Of a stretch of DNA of 18,012 nt, positions 7,488-13,943 are shown one piece after another (within the stretch, counting starts at the first letter, position 1; the number at the start of each line of letters is the position of its first letter). Made by a program: the position numbers and the translations under genes. The stretch is from positions 1 through 18,012 of the forward strand of contig CALHSA010000036.1 of assembly GCA_938038205.1 (NCBI GenBank). The letters run 5' to 3'. The DNA is from an uncultured bacterium. GTDB taxonomy: Bacteria > Bdellovibrionota_C > UBA2361 > JANWWW01. The notes beneath the pieces are model-generated. The model was not told the DNA's origin, ran no database searches, and saw only the letters and a program-made list of their open reading frames with translations.

Positions 7488-7847
7488 TTAAGAATCTAAT
7501 CCTCTAATGATACCCATCAACAACGTATTTGCTACGCACTTATTGGGCTGATGTACAATTTTACAAGATATTCTTCTATGTTGTCTTTGTTTAGTTACAG
7601 AATCAATTGCTAAAACTGGCTGATAAACGTTTGGACACATAATATGATAACACTCTTGTTTTTTAGCTAGTGAGCGTAAAAGCTCGTATCTTTTGGCTAA
7701 TTTTTTACTAACTTTTTTCTGACAATCATTAGTTTTCCTTGCTATTGTATAGGCTAGGTTATCCAGCTTTGAAAATAAGTCTCCGCATACAGAAATATCC
7801 TGACCCGATAATATTCCAAAAAGCAGGATTAGAATCCCTTTTTTCAT
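7488..7847 (-). CDS. Small secreted Cys-rich protein, unrecognised
   Basis: I do not recognise this protein. From the chosen ATG it is 119 residues with an N-terminal signal peptide: MKKG, then a hydrophobic stretch ILILLFGILSG. The mature part is basic and has six cysteines (contexts SVCGD, NDCQK, QECYH, MCPNV, SCKIV, NKCVA), suggesting up to three disulfides outside the cytoplasm. The frame stays open upstream to TTG at 7910, with ATGs at 7901, 7895 and 7883. I prefer the ATG at 7847 because it gives a standard signal peptide, but a longer basic N-region is possible. No Shine-Dalgarno sequence helps choose. It lies 33 bp upstream of adk on the same strand; adk appears to have its own promoter. 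No lipobox is evident. Confidence 0.6.
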   Translation of the reverse strand: MKKGILILLFGILSGQDISVCGDLFSKLDNLAYTIARKTNDCQKKVSKKLAKRYELLRSLAKKQECYHIMCPNVYQPVLAIDSVTKQRQHRRISCKIVHQPNKCVANTLLMGIIRGLDS

Positions 7848-7986
7848 TTTTAAAATTTTAACAATTTTTCTTACCAAATTCATGTTACCATTCATAACCA
7901 TAATTTTCAAAGTGTTTGAGTCTTTTTTCCCCTCTCCAAGTTTGAATTTTTAACAGAATCACTAAAACCAACCTTTAACATAAAAC

Positions 7987-8412
7987 TTAGAAACTAAAAC
8001 AAAGTAAACTTGAGAGAAGTTTTAAATTGCTAAAAATTACAACCTGATCCCCATTATGACTAAGAACTTGAAAGCTAACAGAACTGAATTTACCTTTAGA
8101 CTCTAATAAATAATTTTCAATATTGATTTGACTAATAAAATAACTTTTTATATCCTGAGCAGTCTTTAAAAGATTAAACCTAAAAATATTTTTGTTTTTT
8201 AAAAATTTGTTAAACCATCTTATGTGTTCAAACGAATTTAACTTTTTATCCGCTGACAGTAAACCATGCAGGTAATCTCTCATTAAATTAAACTTGTAAC
8301 TACAGCTGTTTTCGCTCTTTAATCTATACCATTTTAATAAACGCCCATACCCATTAAATAAATGCAACAATCTTAAAGTAAATTTTTTAAAAAAAGTGCT
8401 TTTTTTATACAC
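7987..8412 (-). CDS. Hypothetical protein, 141 aa
   Basis: I do not recognise this product. The frame is 141 codons, start GTG with AAAG just before it, stop TAA. The protein is basic and aromatic-rich, with one Cys near residue 37 and one in the C-terminal LSSLLCFSF. It has no clear signal peptide, membrane span or enzymatic motif. The composition resembles a real protein more than a shadow frame, and nothing competes on either strand. It lies on the same strand as, and 76-139 bp upstream of, the Cys-rich gene (depending on that start), so the two may be co-transcribed. It could be a fast-evolving lineage-specific gene or, less likely, a spurious frame in AT-rich DNA. Confidence 0.45.
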   Translation of the reverse strand: MYKKSTFFKKFTLRLLHLFNGYGRLLKWYRLKSENSCSYKFNLMRDYLHGLLSADKKLNSFEHIRWFNKFLKNKNIFRFNLLKTAQDIKSYFISQINIENYLLESKGKFSSVSFQVLSHNGDQVVIFSNLKLLSSLLCFSF

Positions 8413-8644
8413 CTTTATTTATTTTTATGTATTTCAGAACAATTTAAGATTTGATTCAATATTCAGGTTACTTTACTCAAAAACAAGCTAGTAAATAAGC
8501 ACAACATCAACTAAATTTAAGAGCAGGGTCTGAGTAAATTTCTCCGAAAAAATTTTAGTTTTTAATATTTATAGTTATATAGATCAAAAGTTTTAAATTG
8601 AGTTAAAAAACAAGAAAACAACCTAGCGTTCAGGAAATCCTCAT

Positions 8645-8704
8645 GCAGGTAAAAATTAACAACATTAAAAGCAAAACAATAAGAACTTAATGTTAGGAAC
8701 CTGC
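8645..8704. repeat. Nested inverted repeats upstream of tyrS (possible structured element)
   Basis: Outer arms GCAGGT (8645-8650) and ACCTGC (8699-8704). Inner arms AACATTAA (8661-8668) and TTAATGTT (8687-8694) around an 18-nt loop, with a 10/4-nt internal loop between the stems. It could be a small RNA or leader structure, or chance. No known RNA family recognised. Confidence 0.35.
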
Positions 8705-8730
8705 TTCAGCAATAAAAAAAGGATAGAGGA

Positions 8731-8770
8731 TTTAAATTGACTGATAAGTGTTCTTATCAGTCAATTTAAA
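8731..8770. repeat. Perfect 18-bp inverted repeat with 4-nt loop, just upstream of the tyrS promoter
   Basis: Left arm TTTAAATTGACTGATAAG, loop TGTT, right arm exactly complementary with no mismatch. It sits between the divergent 8412 gene and tyrS, ends 29 bp before the tyrS TATAAT, and is followed by no T-tract on the plus strand. On the minus strand it is followed by TCCTCTATCC and seven T, but no gene reads into it from that side. Best read as a regulatory palindrome or a small mobile/REP-like unit. Confidence 0.85.
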
Positions 8771-8799
8771 GTATATCAGCTTTAGAATAACTTATTTGT

Positions 8800-8805
8800 T
8801 ATAAT
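8800..8805 (+). promoter_or_regulatory. Candidate tyrS -10 box
   Basis: A perfect TATAAT, 11 nt before the tyrS ATG, implying a 5' leader of only about 5 nt. No convincing -35 at 16-18 bp (around 8776-8783). No Shine-Dalgarno sequence precedes the ATG, in keeping with near-leaderless translation. Confidence 0.45.
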
Positions 8806-8816
8806 TCCTTTTTAAA

Positions 8817-10088
8817 ATGCAAAATATTTTGGATGAATTATCATGGCGAGGTCTCATTCAAGATTCTACTGATATAACCACCTTAAAAAACCATCTGAAT
8901 TCACCAAGAACTATCTATGTTGGATTTGATCCAACTTCAGATAGTTTACACTTAGGAAATCTACTGCCTTTGATATCTGCAAGCAGATTTGCAATCTTTG
9001 GACATAAAATCATCATAGTAATTGGTAATGCAACAGCTTTAATTGGTGATCCAAGTGGAAAATCATCAGAAAGAATTCTTCTTGAGGAAGAAAATGTATT
9101 AAATTGGACAAAACAAATTAGTTATCAAATTGAAAACTTTTTTATAAAACAAAATATAACTAATTTTAAAATAGTTTATAATTATGACTGGCTTTGTTCG
9201 ATTAAAGTTATTCCTTTTTTAAGAGATATAGGTAAATATTTTTCTGTTAATGCAATGTTAGATAAGGAGTCGATTAAAACAAGATTATCGAGACAAGGGG
9301 TTGGAATTTCCTTTACAGAGTTTAGTTATATTATTCTTCAAGCTTTGGATTATCTTACATTGTTTGAAAAATATGATTGCACTGTTCAGTTTGGAGGTAG
9401 TGATCAGTGGGGAAATATAACAGCTGGTATTGATTTAATACGTAAGATAAAAGGATATGAGGTATATGGATTTACTATACCACTTTTAACTAAATCTGAT
9501 GGTACCAAATTCGGAAAAACTGAAAAAGGGGCTATTTGGCTAGATAAAAATAAGAGCTCCCCTTACTCTTTGTATCAGTATCTTTTAAATACCTCCGATC
9601 AGGATACAGTTAAACTCCTAAAGTTCTTGACTTTTTTAGGTAAAGATCGCATTGATGAATTAGAGGAAGCTATAAAAAAATCCCCTGAAAAGAGGGAGGC
9701 TCAGAAAACCCTCGCTAGAGAGGTTGTAAGACTCGTACATGGAGAGGAAGCTGTTTTAATTGCAGAAAAAATCACTCAGACTCTTTTTAATCAAGAATAT
9801 GAAAGCCTCACCGAGGATGATTTTAATCAAATAATAAAAGATGCTCCTAATATTAACATTCATGTTGATAATGGAGCCTCGGTTCCAATTGTTGATCTAT
9901 TGGTTAAAACAGGATTAGCTTCATCCAAATCAAATGCTAGGGATCTAATCACAGCTGGAGCAATAGAATGCAACAAAGTGAAAGTTACAAATTTTCATGC
10001 CACAATAAGTAAAAAAGATGCTTACCATGGCAAGTTTGTAATATTAACTAGAGGGGGTAAAAATAAAAGTTTTGTTACTCTATTGTAA
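8817..10088 (+). CDS. tyrS: Tyrosyl-tRNA synthetase (TyrRS)
   Basis: Charges tRNA-Tyr. The 423 residues match the E. coli-type TyrRS in length and layout. The class I Rossmann core has the HIGH-like HLGN (45-48, in DPTSDSLHLGNLL), tyrosine-site residues in QFGGSDQWGN (191-200) and the KMSKS-equivalent KFGKT (231-235). A C-terminal S4-like RNA-binding domain follows (about 355-420, SSKSNARDLITAGAIECN). Intact. ATG start without Shine-Dalgarno. The 3' end converges with the membrane protein gene and overlaps it by 14 bp, leaving no room for an ordinary terminator. Regulation through the palindrome at 8731-8770 is plausible but untested. Confidence 0.98.
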   Translation: MQNILDELSWRGLIQDSTDITTLKNHLNSPRTIYVGFDPTSDSLHLGNLLPLISASRFAIFGHKIIIVIGNATALIGDPSGKSSERILLEEENVLNWTKQISYQIENFFIKQNITNFKIVYNYDWLCSIKVIPFLRDIGKYFSVNAMLDKESIKTRLSRQGVGISFTEFSYIILQALDYLTLFEKYDCTVQFGGSDQWGNITAGIDLIRKIKGYEVYGFTIPLLTKSDGTKFGKTEKGAIWLDKNKSSPYSLYQYLLNTSDQDTVKLLKFLTFLGKDRIDELEEAIKKSPEKREAQKTLAREVVRLVHGEEAVLIAEKITQTLFNQEYESLTEDDFNQIIKDAPNINIHVDNGASVPIVDLLVKTGLASSKSNARDLITAGAIECNKVKVTNFHATISKKDAYHGKFVILTRGGKNKSFVTLL

Positions 10089-11955
10089 TCATTTTTGGCT
10101 TCTTTAAATCCAATTTTGTAAAAATCTCTATCTTGCCTACCCTGACTAACTGACACTCCCCTAAATCAACTGATATCTCAAGTGGTCTAACTGAAAACCT
10201 ATTTTTGAATGGAATAAAAAAATAAGCTGCCATATAATTTCTGGTTAACCAAACTGTGTATTTCTCGCCAAGAAAATTTAAGGTAGCAGAGCACTGGCTT
10301 TGTGATTTAATTTTAAACCTTACTGCTTTAGCATAAGCTGGGATTGCCAAACGAAAAGGATTATAAAAATCTACATACTTAATCTGATAAATAAAATACT
10401 GACCTTTTCTGGATATGAACTTCAAATTTTGCCTTTTTCTTGGTCTGGTGGAGTAAATATACTCAATACCAAGCGATTTTGCGAATCTCAAAAAAACATC
10501 AGATGGATAAGAATCAACTAGATCATAAAATTTATCCATCTTATATGATGGATAACCACTATTTATGTTGTACAAAAGCAAGTTCTTATTCTGCAGTTTC
10601 AATATATGGTTTTGATTCTCTAAAGTATAATCCGCGTATTTTATCTCCTTTCGCTCCTTAATTTTAAGTCCACTAACTGCAATTGCCGAAACCATTTTAT
10701 CTGGGCCCGGCACTCTATAGGGCAAGGGTGAAAAATCAGGACGAATAAAATAAATCTCAGAAAGTTGTACAACAAAGACTAAAAAATAAAATAGCCTGGG
10801 TAATCTTTCTCCTTTTAATCCTATTAAAAGTAGAATAAACGAACCTGCTAGAAAATATCTTACTGGTACTCTTATACTATTTAGCTGTGGAATAAAGTCT
10901 ATTAAAACGGATAATAAGGTAGGGTAGCTTTTATTAATTCCAAGTGACAGACTAAATAAAAGAAGAGACGAGAAAACCAATCCCCTACTCTTTTTTGCAA
11001 AAATTGCACAAAAAGGCAAAATCCAAGAGGCAAAAGAATTCCAAAAATCATTAAAAGTTGCCAGGATAAATATTAAAATTAAAATAAACAGTCCAAAATA
11101 TCCGATTATCAATCTTAAACTGTAAACTAAAAGAGCCGTAAAAGCATAACCCAAAAATCCAGTATAAAGCTCAGGTGGTTTTTCTACGAAATTAAAAAAG
11201 AAAGTTGGCCTAAAATTATAGAGAAATAGCTCAGCTACATTTCTCTTCCTCTCCAAGGAGATTAAAAACTGAGGAATAATAAAAGGGATAATAAGAGAAA
11301 GACCTAGAGTCAGAAAAATCAAATATTCCAGTGTTAAAATTCGTTTAATGTTTATTGAAAAATATATAAAAGTGATTAAACACAGGAAAATAAAATAGTA
11401 CGCTGAACAAAAATAACTAATTGACAATATTATTCCAATCATACCTGCTTGAAATCGGCTAATAGGCTTATCCAAGATCAACAACAAAGCCGGGAAAACA
11501 AAATGACTCTGTAGCTGAATATGGTGATTATAAAACATAAGAAAGAAACAATTTTGATATATTAAAGCTGGTATCAAAGCCTGCCCTACCTTGCCGCCAA
11601 GGTAAATAAAAGCAAAAAAACCGGCAAGACCATTTAAAATAGCTTTAGTTAAATTTATTGCTAAAGCCTCTGACACACCTAAGCCTAAAAAAAACGAGTA
11701 AAAAATAGCAGGGAATATAAAATTATCGGTTTTTAAAAAAGTGTACTGATATGGGTAACCATAAGGAGCTGTCATCCAACTTGGCGAAAAAATTGACAGT
11801 TCTTTAAATGCTCTTATTTGATTTATAAATATTCCAGCGTCTAAATTAACCGAATCAATAACTTCTTGATTTATGTTCGCTAAAAAGACTTTTTTAGAAA
11901 CGAAGTACCATAGAAGAAAGATAGAAAAGACCAAAATATGCTTAAAAATAATCAT
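10075..11955 (-). CDS. Polytopic membrane protein, GT-C glycosyltransferase-like
   Basis: 626 residues: about 400 residues of hydrophobic segments (roughly ten or more membrane spans beginning at residue 4), then a soluble C-terminal domain (about 402-626), probably periplasmic. The first long external loop holds acidic residues D34 and D39, followed by SPSWMTAPYGYPY. RVPVRYF (362-368) lies at the start of a late span, followed by LIGLKGERLPR. An RVPxRF-type segment at this place is typical of large bacterial GT-C-like and YfhO-like proteins that use polyprenyl-phosphate sugars in envelope glycan synthesis. A glycosyltransferase role is therefore likely but inferred from architecture; no donor or acceptor can be named. 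ATG start, with the 13-nt inverted repeat AGTAAA-A-TTTACT (11958-11970) just before it. Monocistronic by position. Confidence 0.7.
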   Translation of the reverse strand: MIIFKHILVFSIFLLWYFVSKKVFLANINQEVIDSVNLDAGIFINQIRAFKELSIFSPSWMTAPYGYPYQYTFLKTDNFIFPAIFYSFFLGLGVSEALAINLTKAILNGLAGFFAFIYLGGKVGQALIPALIYQNCFFLMFYNHHIQLQSHFVFPALLLILDKPISRFQAGMIGIILSISYFCSAYYFIFLCLITFIYFSINIKRILTLEYLIFLTLGLSLIIPFIIPQFLISLERKRNVAELFLYNFRPTFFFNFVEKPPELYTGFLGYAFTALLVYSLRLIIGYFGLFILILIFILATFNDFWNSFASWILPFCAIFAKKSRGLVFSSLLLFSLSLGINKSYPTLLSVLIDFIPQLNSIRVPVRYFLAGSFILLLIGLKGERLPRLFYFLVFVVQLSEIYFIRPDFSPLPYRVPGPDKMVSAIAVSGLKIKERKEIKYADYTLENQNHILKLQNKNLLLYNINSGYPSYKMDKFYDLVDSYPSDVFLRFAKSLGIEYIYSTRPRKRQNLKFISRKGQYFIYQIKYVDFYNPFRLAIPAYAKAVRFKIKSQSQCSATLNFLGEKYTVWLTRNYMAAYFFIPFKNRFSVRPLEISVDLGECQLVRVGKIEIFTKLDLKKPKMITIE

Positions 11956-12305
11956 TTAGTAAAATTTACTTTAAATAGTTTCAAATTTTTAGCTTTTTAG
12001 GTTTGCAAAATTATTAAGGCAACTCCAAAAACATCCATTAGTTTGTTAACTATATTTAAGGCTTTAAAAACTGGCACTTTAAAATAACATTAAGTTAAAT
12101 TTTTAGAATTTAAAAAAGATTTTCTCAATAAATTGTGCAGATTTAAGATAATAAAGTTTTTTGTTTATCTCTTTATTAAAGATAGTAAAATGATATCTGA
12201 CAGTTTAATTTAGTGAAAACCTACTTTTAGAAAGTTTTTAAACCAAGTTAGGTACGTACCTTAATGTTTGCAGTTCAGCATATTAAACATCCTGCTAGGA
12301 CGTTA
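11956..12305. other. 350-bp spacer between the Zn-ribbon gene and the membrane protein gene
   Basis: No protein-like frame or known RNA. It contains the palindrome at 12250-12261, a weak TCCTGCTAGGA hairpin (12290-12300) right after the Zn-ribbon stop, and AGTAAA-A-TTTACT (11958-11970) at the membrane gene start. It should include the terminator of one unit and the promoter of the other, but neither is clear. Confidence 0.5.
12250..12261. repeat. 12-bp perfect palindrome AGGTACGTACCT
   Basis: A GC-richer self-complementary site in otherwise AT-rich non-coding DNA, about 45 bp past the end of the Zn-ribbon gene. It could be a protein binding site. Role unknown. Confidence 0.5.
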
Positions 12306-12641
12306 TTAGTGAATCTCTCCCCGGCGAGAAGCGTTTAAAAACTCCACGTAAGACATGACATCTCTAATATTACGGTAGATCGCAACTCCCCTAATTCTTG
12401 CATCTCTCAAAATTATTTCTTTTAACCTCTTAAAGGAAATAACTCCAATTCTTTGATTGCATGGTAAAAAAATCTCACCACACTTTGCACATCTACAAAC
12501 AACTACTATGCCTTCAAAAGTTACTCTTGTTAATTCAGTGGTGAAACCTTCGATATCATCACTACTCCATCCACAGTTTGGACACTCAATATTCTCAATG
12601 TAGGTTTCAGCCACCCTTCTAAGTTTAAATCTCAAGGCCAT
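12306..12641 (-). CDS. Small zinc-ribbon protein downstream of STAS gene
   Basis: I do not recognise a named family. The 111 residues carry two CxxC knuckles, CPNC (20-23) and CAKC (51-54), which would form one four-cysteine zinc site; extra cysteines are C49 and C61. The C-terminal half is basic with no catalytic motif. There is no signal peptide, so it is cytoplasmic. ATG start, 2 bp after the STAS stop, with a strong Shine-Dalgarno GGAGG overlapping the STAS 3' end. This is one of the few clear ribosome binding sites here and means the pair is certainly co-transcribed. The partnership suggests a small nucleic-acid- or protein-binding regulator acting with the STAS protein; that is inference from position only. 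Confidence 0.75.
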   Translation of the reverse strand: MALRFKLRRVAETYIENIECPNCGWSSDDIEGFTTELTRVTFEGIVVVCRCAKCGEIFLPCNQRIGVISFKRLKEIILRDARIRGVAIYRNIRDVMSYVEFLNASRRGEIH

Positions 12642-12643
12642 AT

Positions 12644-12961
12644 TTATACTTCCTCCAGCGGGATAACCTTATCTAAAAGTAAAACCTTTATTATTTCTTT
12701 GACGTAACCGTTTCCAACTCTAACCACTAAGTTCCCTCCTTGGGAAGTAAGCTCTCTAAGGAGAACTAAAATCCTTCCTAAACCGTAACTATTTATAGCT
12801 ATTGTCTGGGTTAGATCAATTACTATATTCTTCTGCCCCCTCTCAACTAACTCTTCATACGCTGATCTCAACATTTCTGCAGGAACCTCGGACAGTAAGT
12901 TTTGGTTGACCTTAATAACACCCCGCCCATTAATAATTCCAATTTCAAAACTCTCTTGCAT
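12644..12961 (-). CDS. STAS-domain protein (anti-sigma factor antagonist-like)
   Basis: The 105 residues are a single STAS domain. The core IVIDLTQTIAINSYGLG (46-62) aligns with the SpoIIAA/RsbV phosphorylation loop (DLS...DSSGLG), with Ser58 in the position of the phosphorylated serine; the acidic residue before it is Asn57 here. The helix LRELTSQGGNLVVR follows as expected. In classical systems such a protein is phosphorylated by a kinase/anti-sigma factor and frees a sigma factor. No kinase, anti-sigma or sigma gene is in this window, so the partner is unknown. ATG start with no Shine-Dalgarno of its own; an 11-codon frame with a good ribosome site ends 4 nt before it. Divergent from the HDOD gene (91-bp gap). 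Confidence 0.85.
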   Translation of the reverse strand: MQESFEIGIINGRGVIKVNQNLLSEVPAEMLRSAYEELVERGQKNIVIDLTQTIAINSYGLGRILVLLRELTSQGGNLVVRVGNGYVKEIIKVLLLDKVIPLEEV

Positions 12962-12965
12962 ACTT

Positions 12966-13001
12966 TTAAAGATCGGCCATAAATTTAAATTTTTTAATCA
13001 T
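12966..13001 (-). CDS. Possible 11-codon leader peptide before the STAS gene
   Basis: The frame ATG ... TAA encodes MIKKFKFMADL. AGGA lies 5 nt before its ATG, a better ribosome site than the STAS gene itself has. Its stop is 4 nt before the STAS ATG, so ribosomes finishing it could reinitiate on STAS. It may be chance in a 91-bp AT-rich divergent region. Confidence 0.25.
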   Translation of the reverse strand: MIKKFKFMADL

Positions 13002-13052
13002 ATTTTTCCTAAAAAAAATTAAGAATTAATCGAAAATTAATGGTAGAAAAGA

Positions 13053-13943
13053 ATGAATTCATTCGATGAAGCAGTTCAAAAATCTAAAGAGTTGCCTACT
13101 TGGAGTCAGGTTGCTGAAGTGGTTGAAGAAGCCCCTCAACTACCTAGTACTATACAAAAAATACTTTCATTAATTGAGAATGGATTCGCAGTTGATTTAA
13201 GAGTTTTGTCCGCAATAATTGAGAAAGATGCAGGACTAGCAGCTAAAATTTTAAAAGTCGCCAACTCCTCTCTGTTCAATCAAACAAAGTCAGTTACCAA
13301 TATCCTTGCTGCAACATCTATTATCGGTTTAAAAACCTTAAAGGGCATTCTTATATCTACCACTTTAAAGGATTTACAGTCTCCAGACACAGATTTTCTT
13401 AAATACGCTTGGAAGAAATCTTACCTAACTTGCAACATCTTGAGATCACTTCCTCCTTTTCAAACCGAACTTGACATTGAAGATTTAGCAACTCTTGGAC
13501 TTATTCACAATATCGGGGAGATCGTGCTTGGAGGTAACTCTAAATTTAAAAATTTAACCGTAAAAGCTTACGACCAAGCAATTCAACAAAGTAGTGGAGT
13601 TACATTTATTTTGGAGGATTTCATAAAATTTAAATCAAGCTTAGTATCTGCTTTGCTACTAAAAAAATGGAACTTTCCAGACTCAATTAGTTTACACGTT
13701 TTACATCGAGACAGCCCATTAGAATTTCTTAATTGGGAAAAAAATAAATTGATGGCGCATGCTGCGTTCCAAATGGCAAGCTTATCAGCAGAGGTTCTAC
13801 TTTTAAAGGCAAGTGAGTCAAGCTTAGAGTACAGAGTTTTAAGAGCAGTCTCTAAAAACTTGCCAGACACTCTGAGTTTGGAAACTGTACTACAAAAATC
13901 ACAAAACCTACTTTCAGATTCTTACTTAGAGGAAATAGGCTAA
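13053..13943 (+). CDS. HDOD-domain protein with degenerate HD motif
   Basis: The 296 residues contain an HDOD domain (about 25-225), a non-enzymatic relative of HD phosphohydrolases found in bacterial signalling. Evidence: LPSTIQKILSLIEN (30-43), EKDAGLAAKILKVANSSLFN (57-76), then the INLLG-like segment IIGLKTLKG, AW (119-120), and GLIHNIGEIVL (149-159), where the usual His-Asp is His152-Asn153. No receiver, GGDEF or EAL domain is attached; the remaining C-terminal part is helical. Such proteins regulate motility, cell cycle or stress responses by protein contact. ATG start with only a weak purine run before it. Divergent from the STAS/Zn-ribbon pair; its stop overlaps the convergent phosphatase stop by 4 bp. 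Confidence 0.88.
   Translation: MNSFDEAVQKSKELPTWSQVAEVVEEAPQLPSTIQKILSLIENGFAVDLRVLSAIIEKDAGLAAKILKVANSSLFNQTKSVTNILAATSIIGLKTLKGILISTTLKDLQSPDTDFLKYAWKKSYLTCNILRSLPPFQTELDIEDLATLGLIHNIGEIVLGGNSKFKNLTVKAYDQAIQQSSGVTFILEDFIKFKSSLVSALLLKKWNFPDSISLHVLHRDSPLEFLNWEKNKLMAHAAFQMASLSAEVLLLKASESSLEYRVLRAVSKNLPDTLSLETVLQKSQNLLSDSYLEEIG

Larger units (their letters stand above)
8413..8816. other. 404-bp divergent intergenic region upstream of tyrS
   Basis: No protein-like frame or recognisable tRNA. It contains a two-stem foldable element (8645-8704), a perfect 40-nt inverted repeat (8731-8770) and the tyrS -10 (8800-8805). No T-box signature (AGGGTGG-type anti-terminator) is present. Confidence 0.6.

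Noticed and set aside
8731-8770. Inverted repeat as an intrinsic terminator
   Set aside because: No gene reads toward it: tyrS starts downstream on plus and the minus-strand gene diverges. The T-run follows only on the minus strand, which has no upstream gene here.
8413-8816. T-box or other riboswitch before tyrS (and before alaS, aspS)
   Set aside because: No AGGGTGG-type T-box sequence, no specifier stem or anti-terminator/terminator pair.
10440-10661. Plus-strand frame of 73 codons inside the membrane protein gene
   Set aside because: Antisense shadow, no ribosome site, no family features.
13583-13870. Minus-strand frame of 95 codons inside the HDOD gene
   Set aside because: Antisense to a recognisable HDOD protein.
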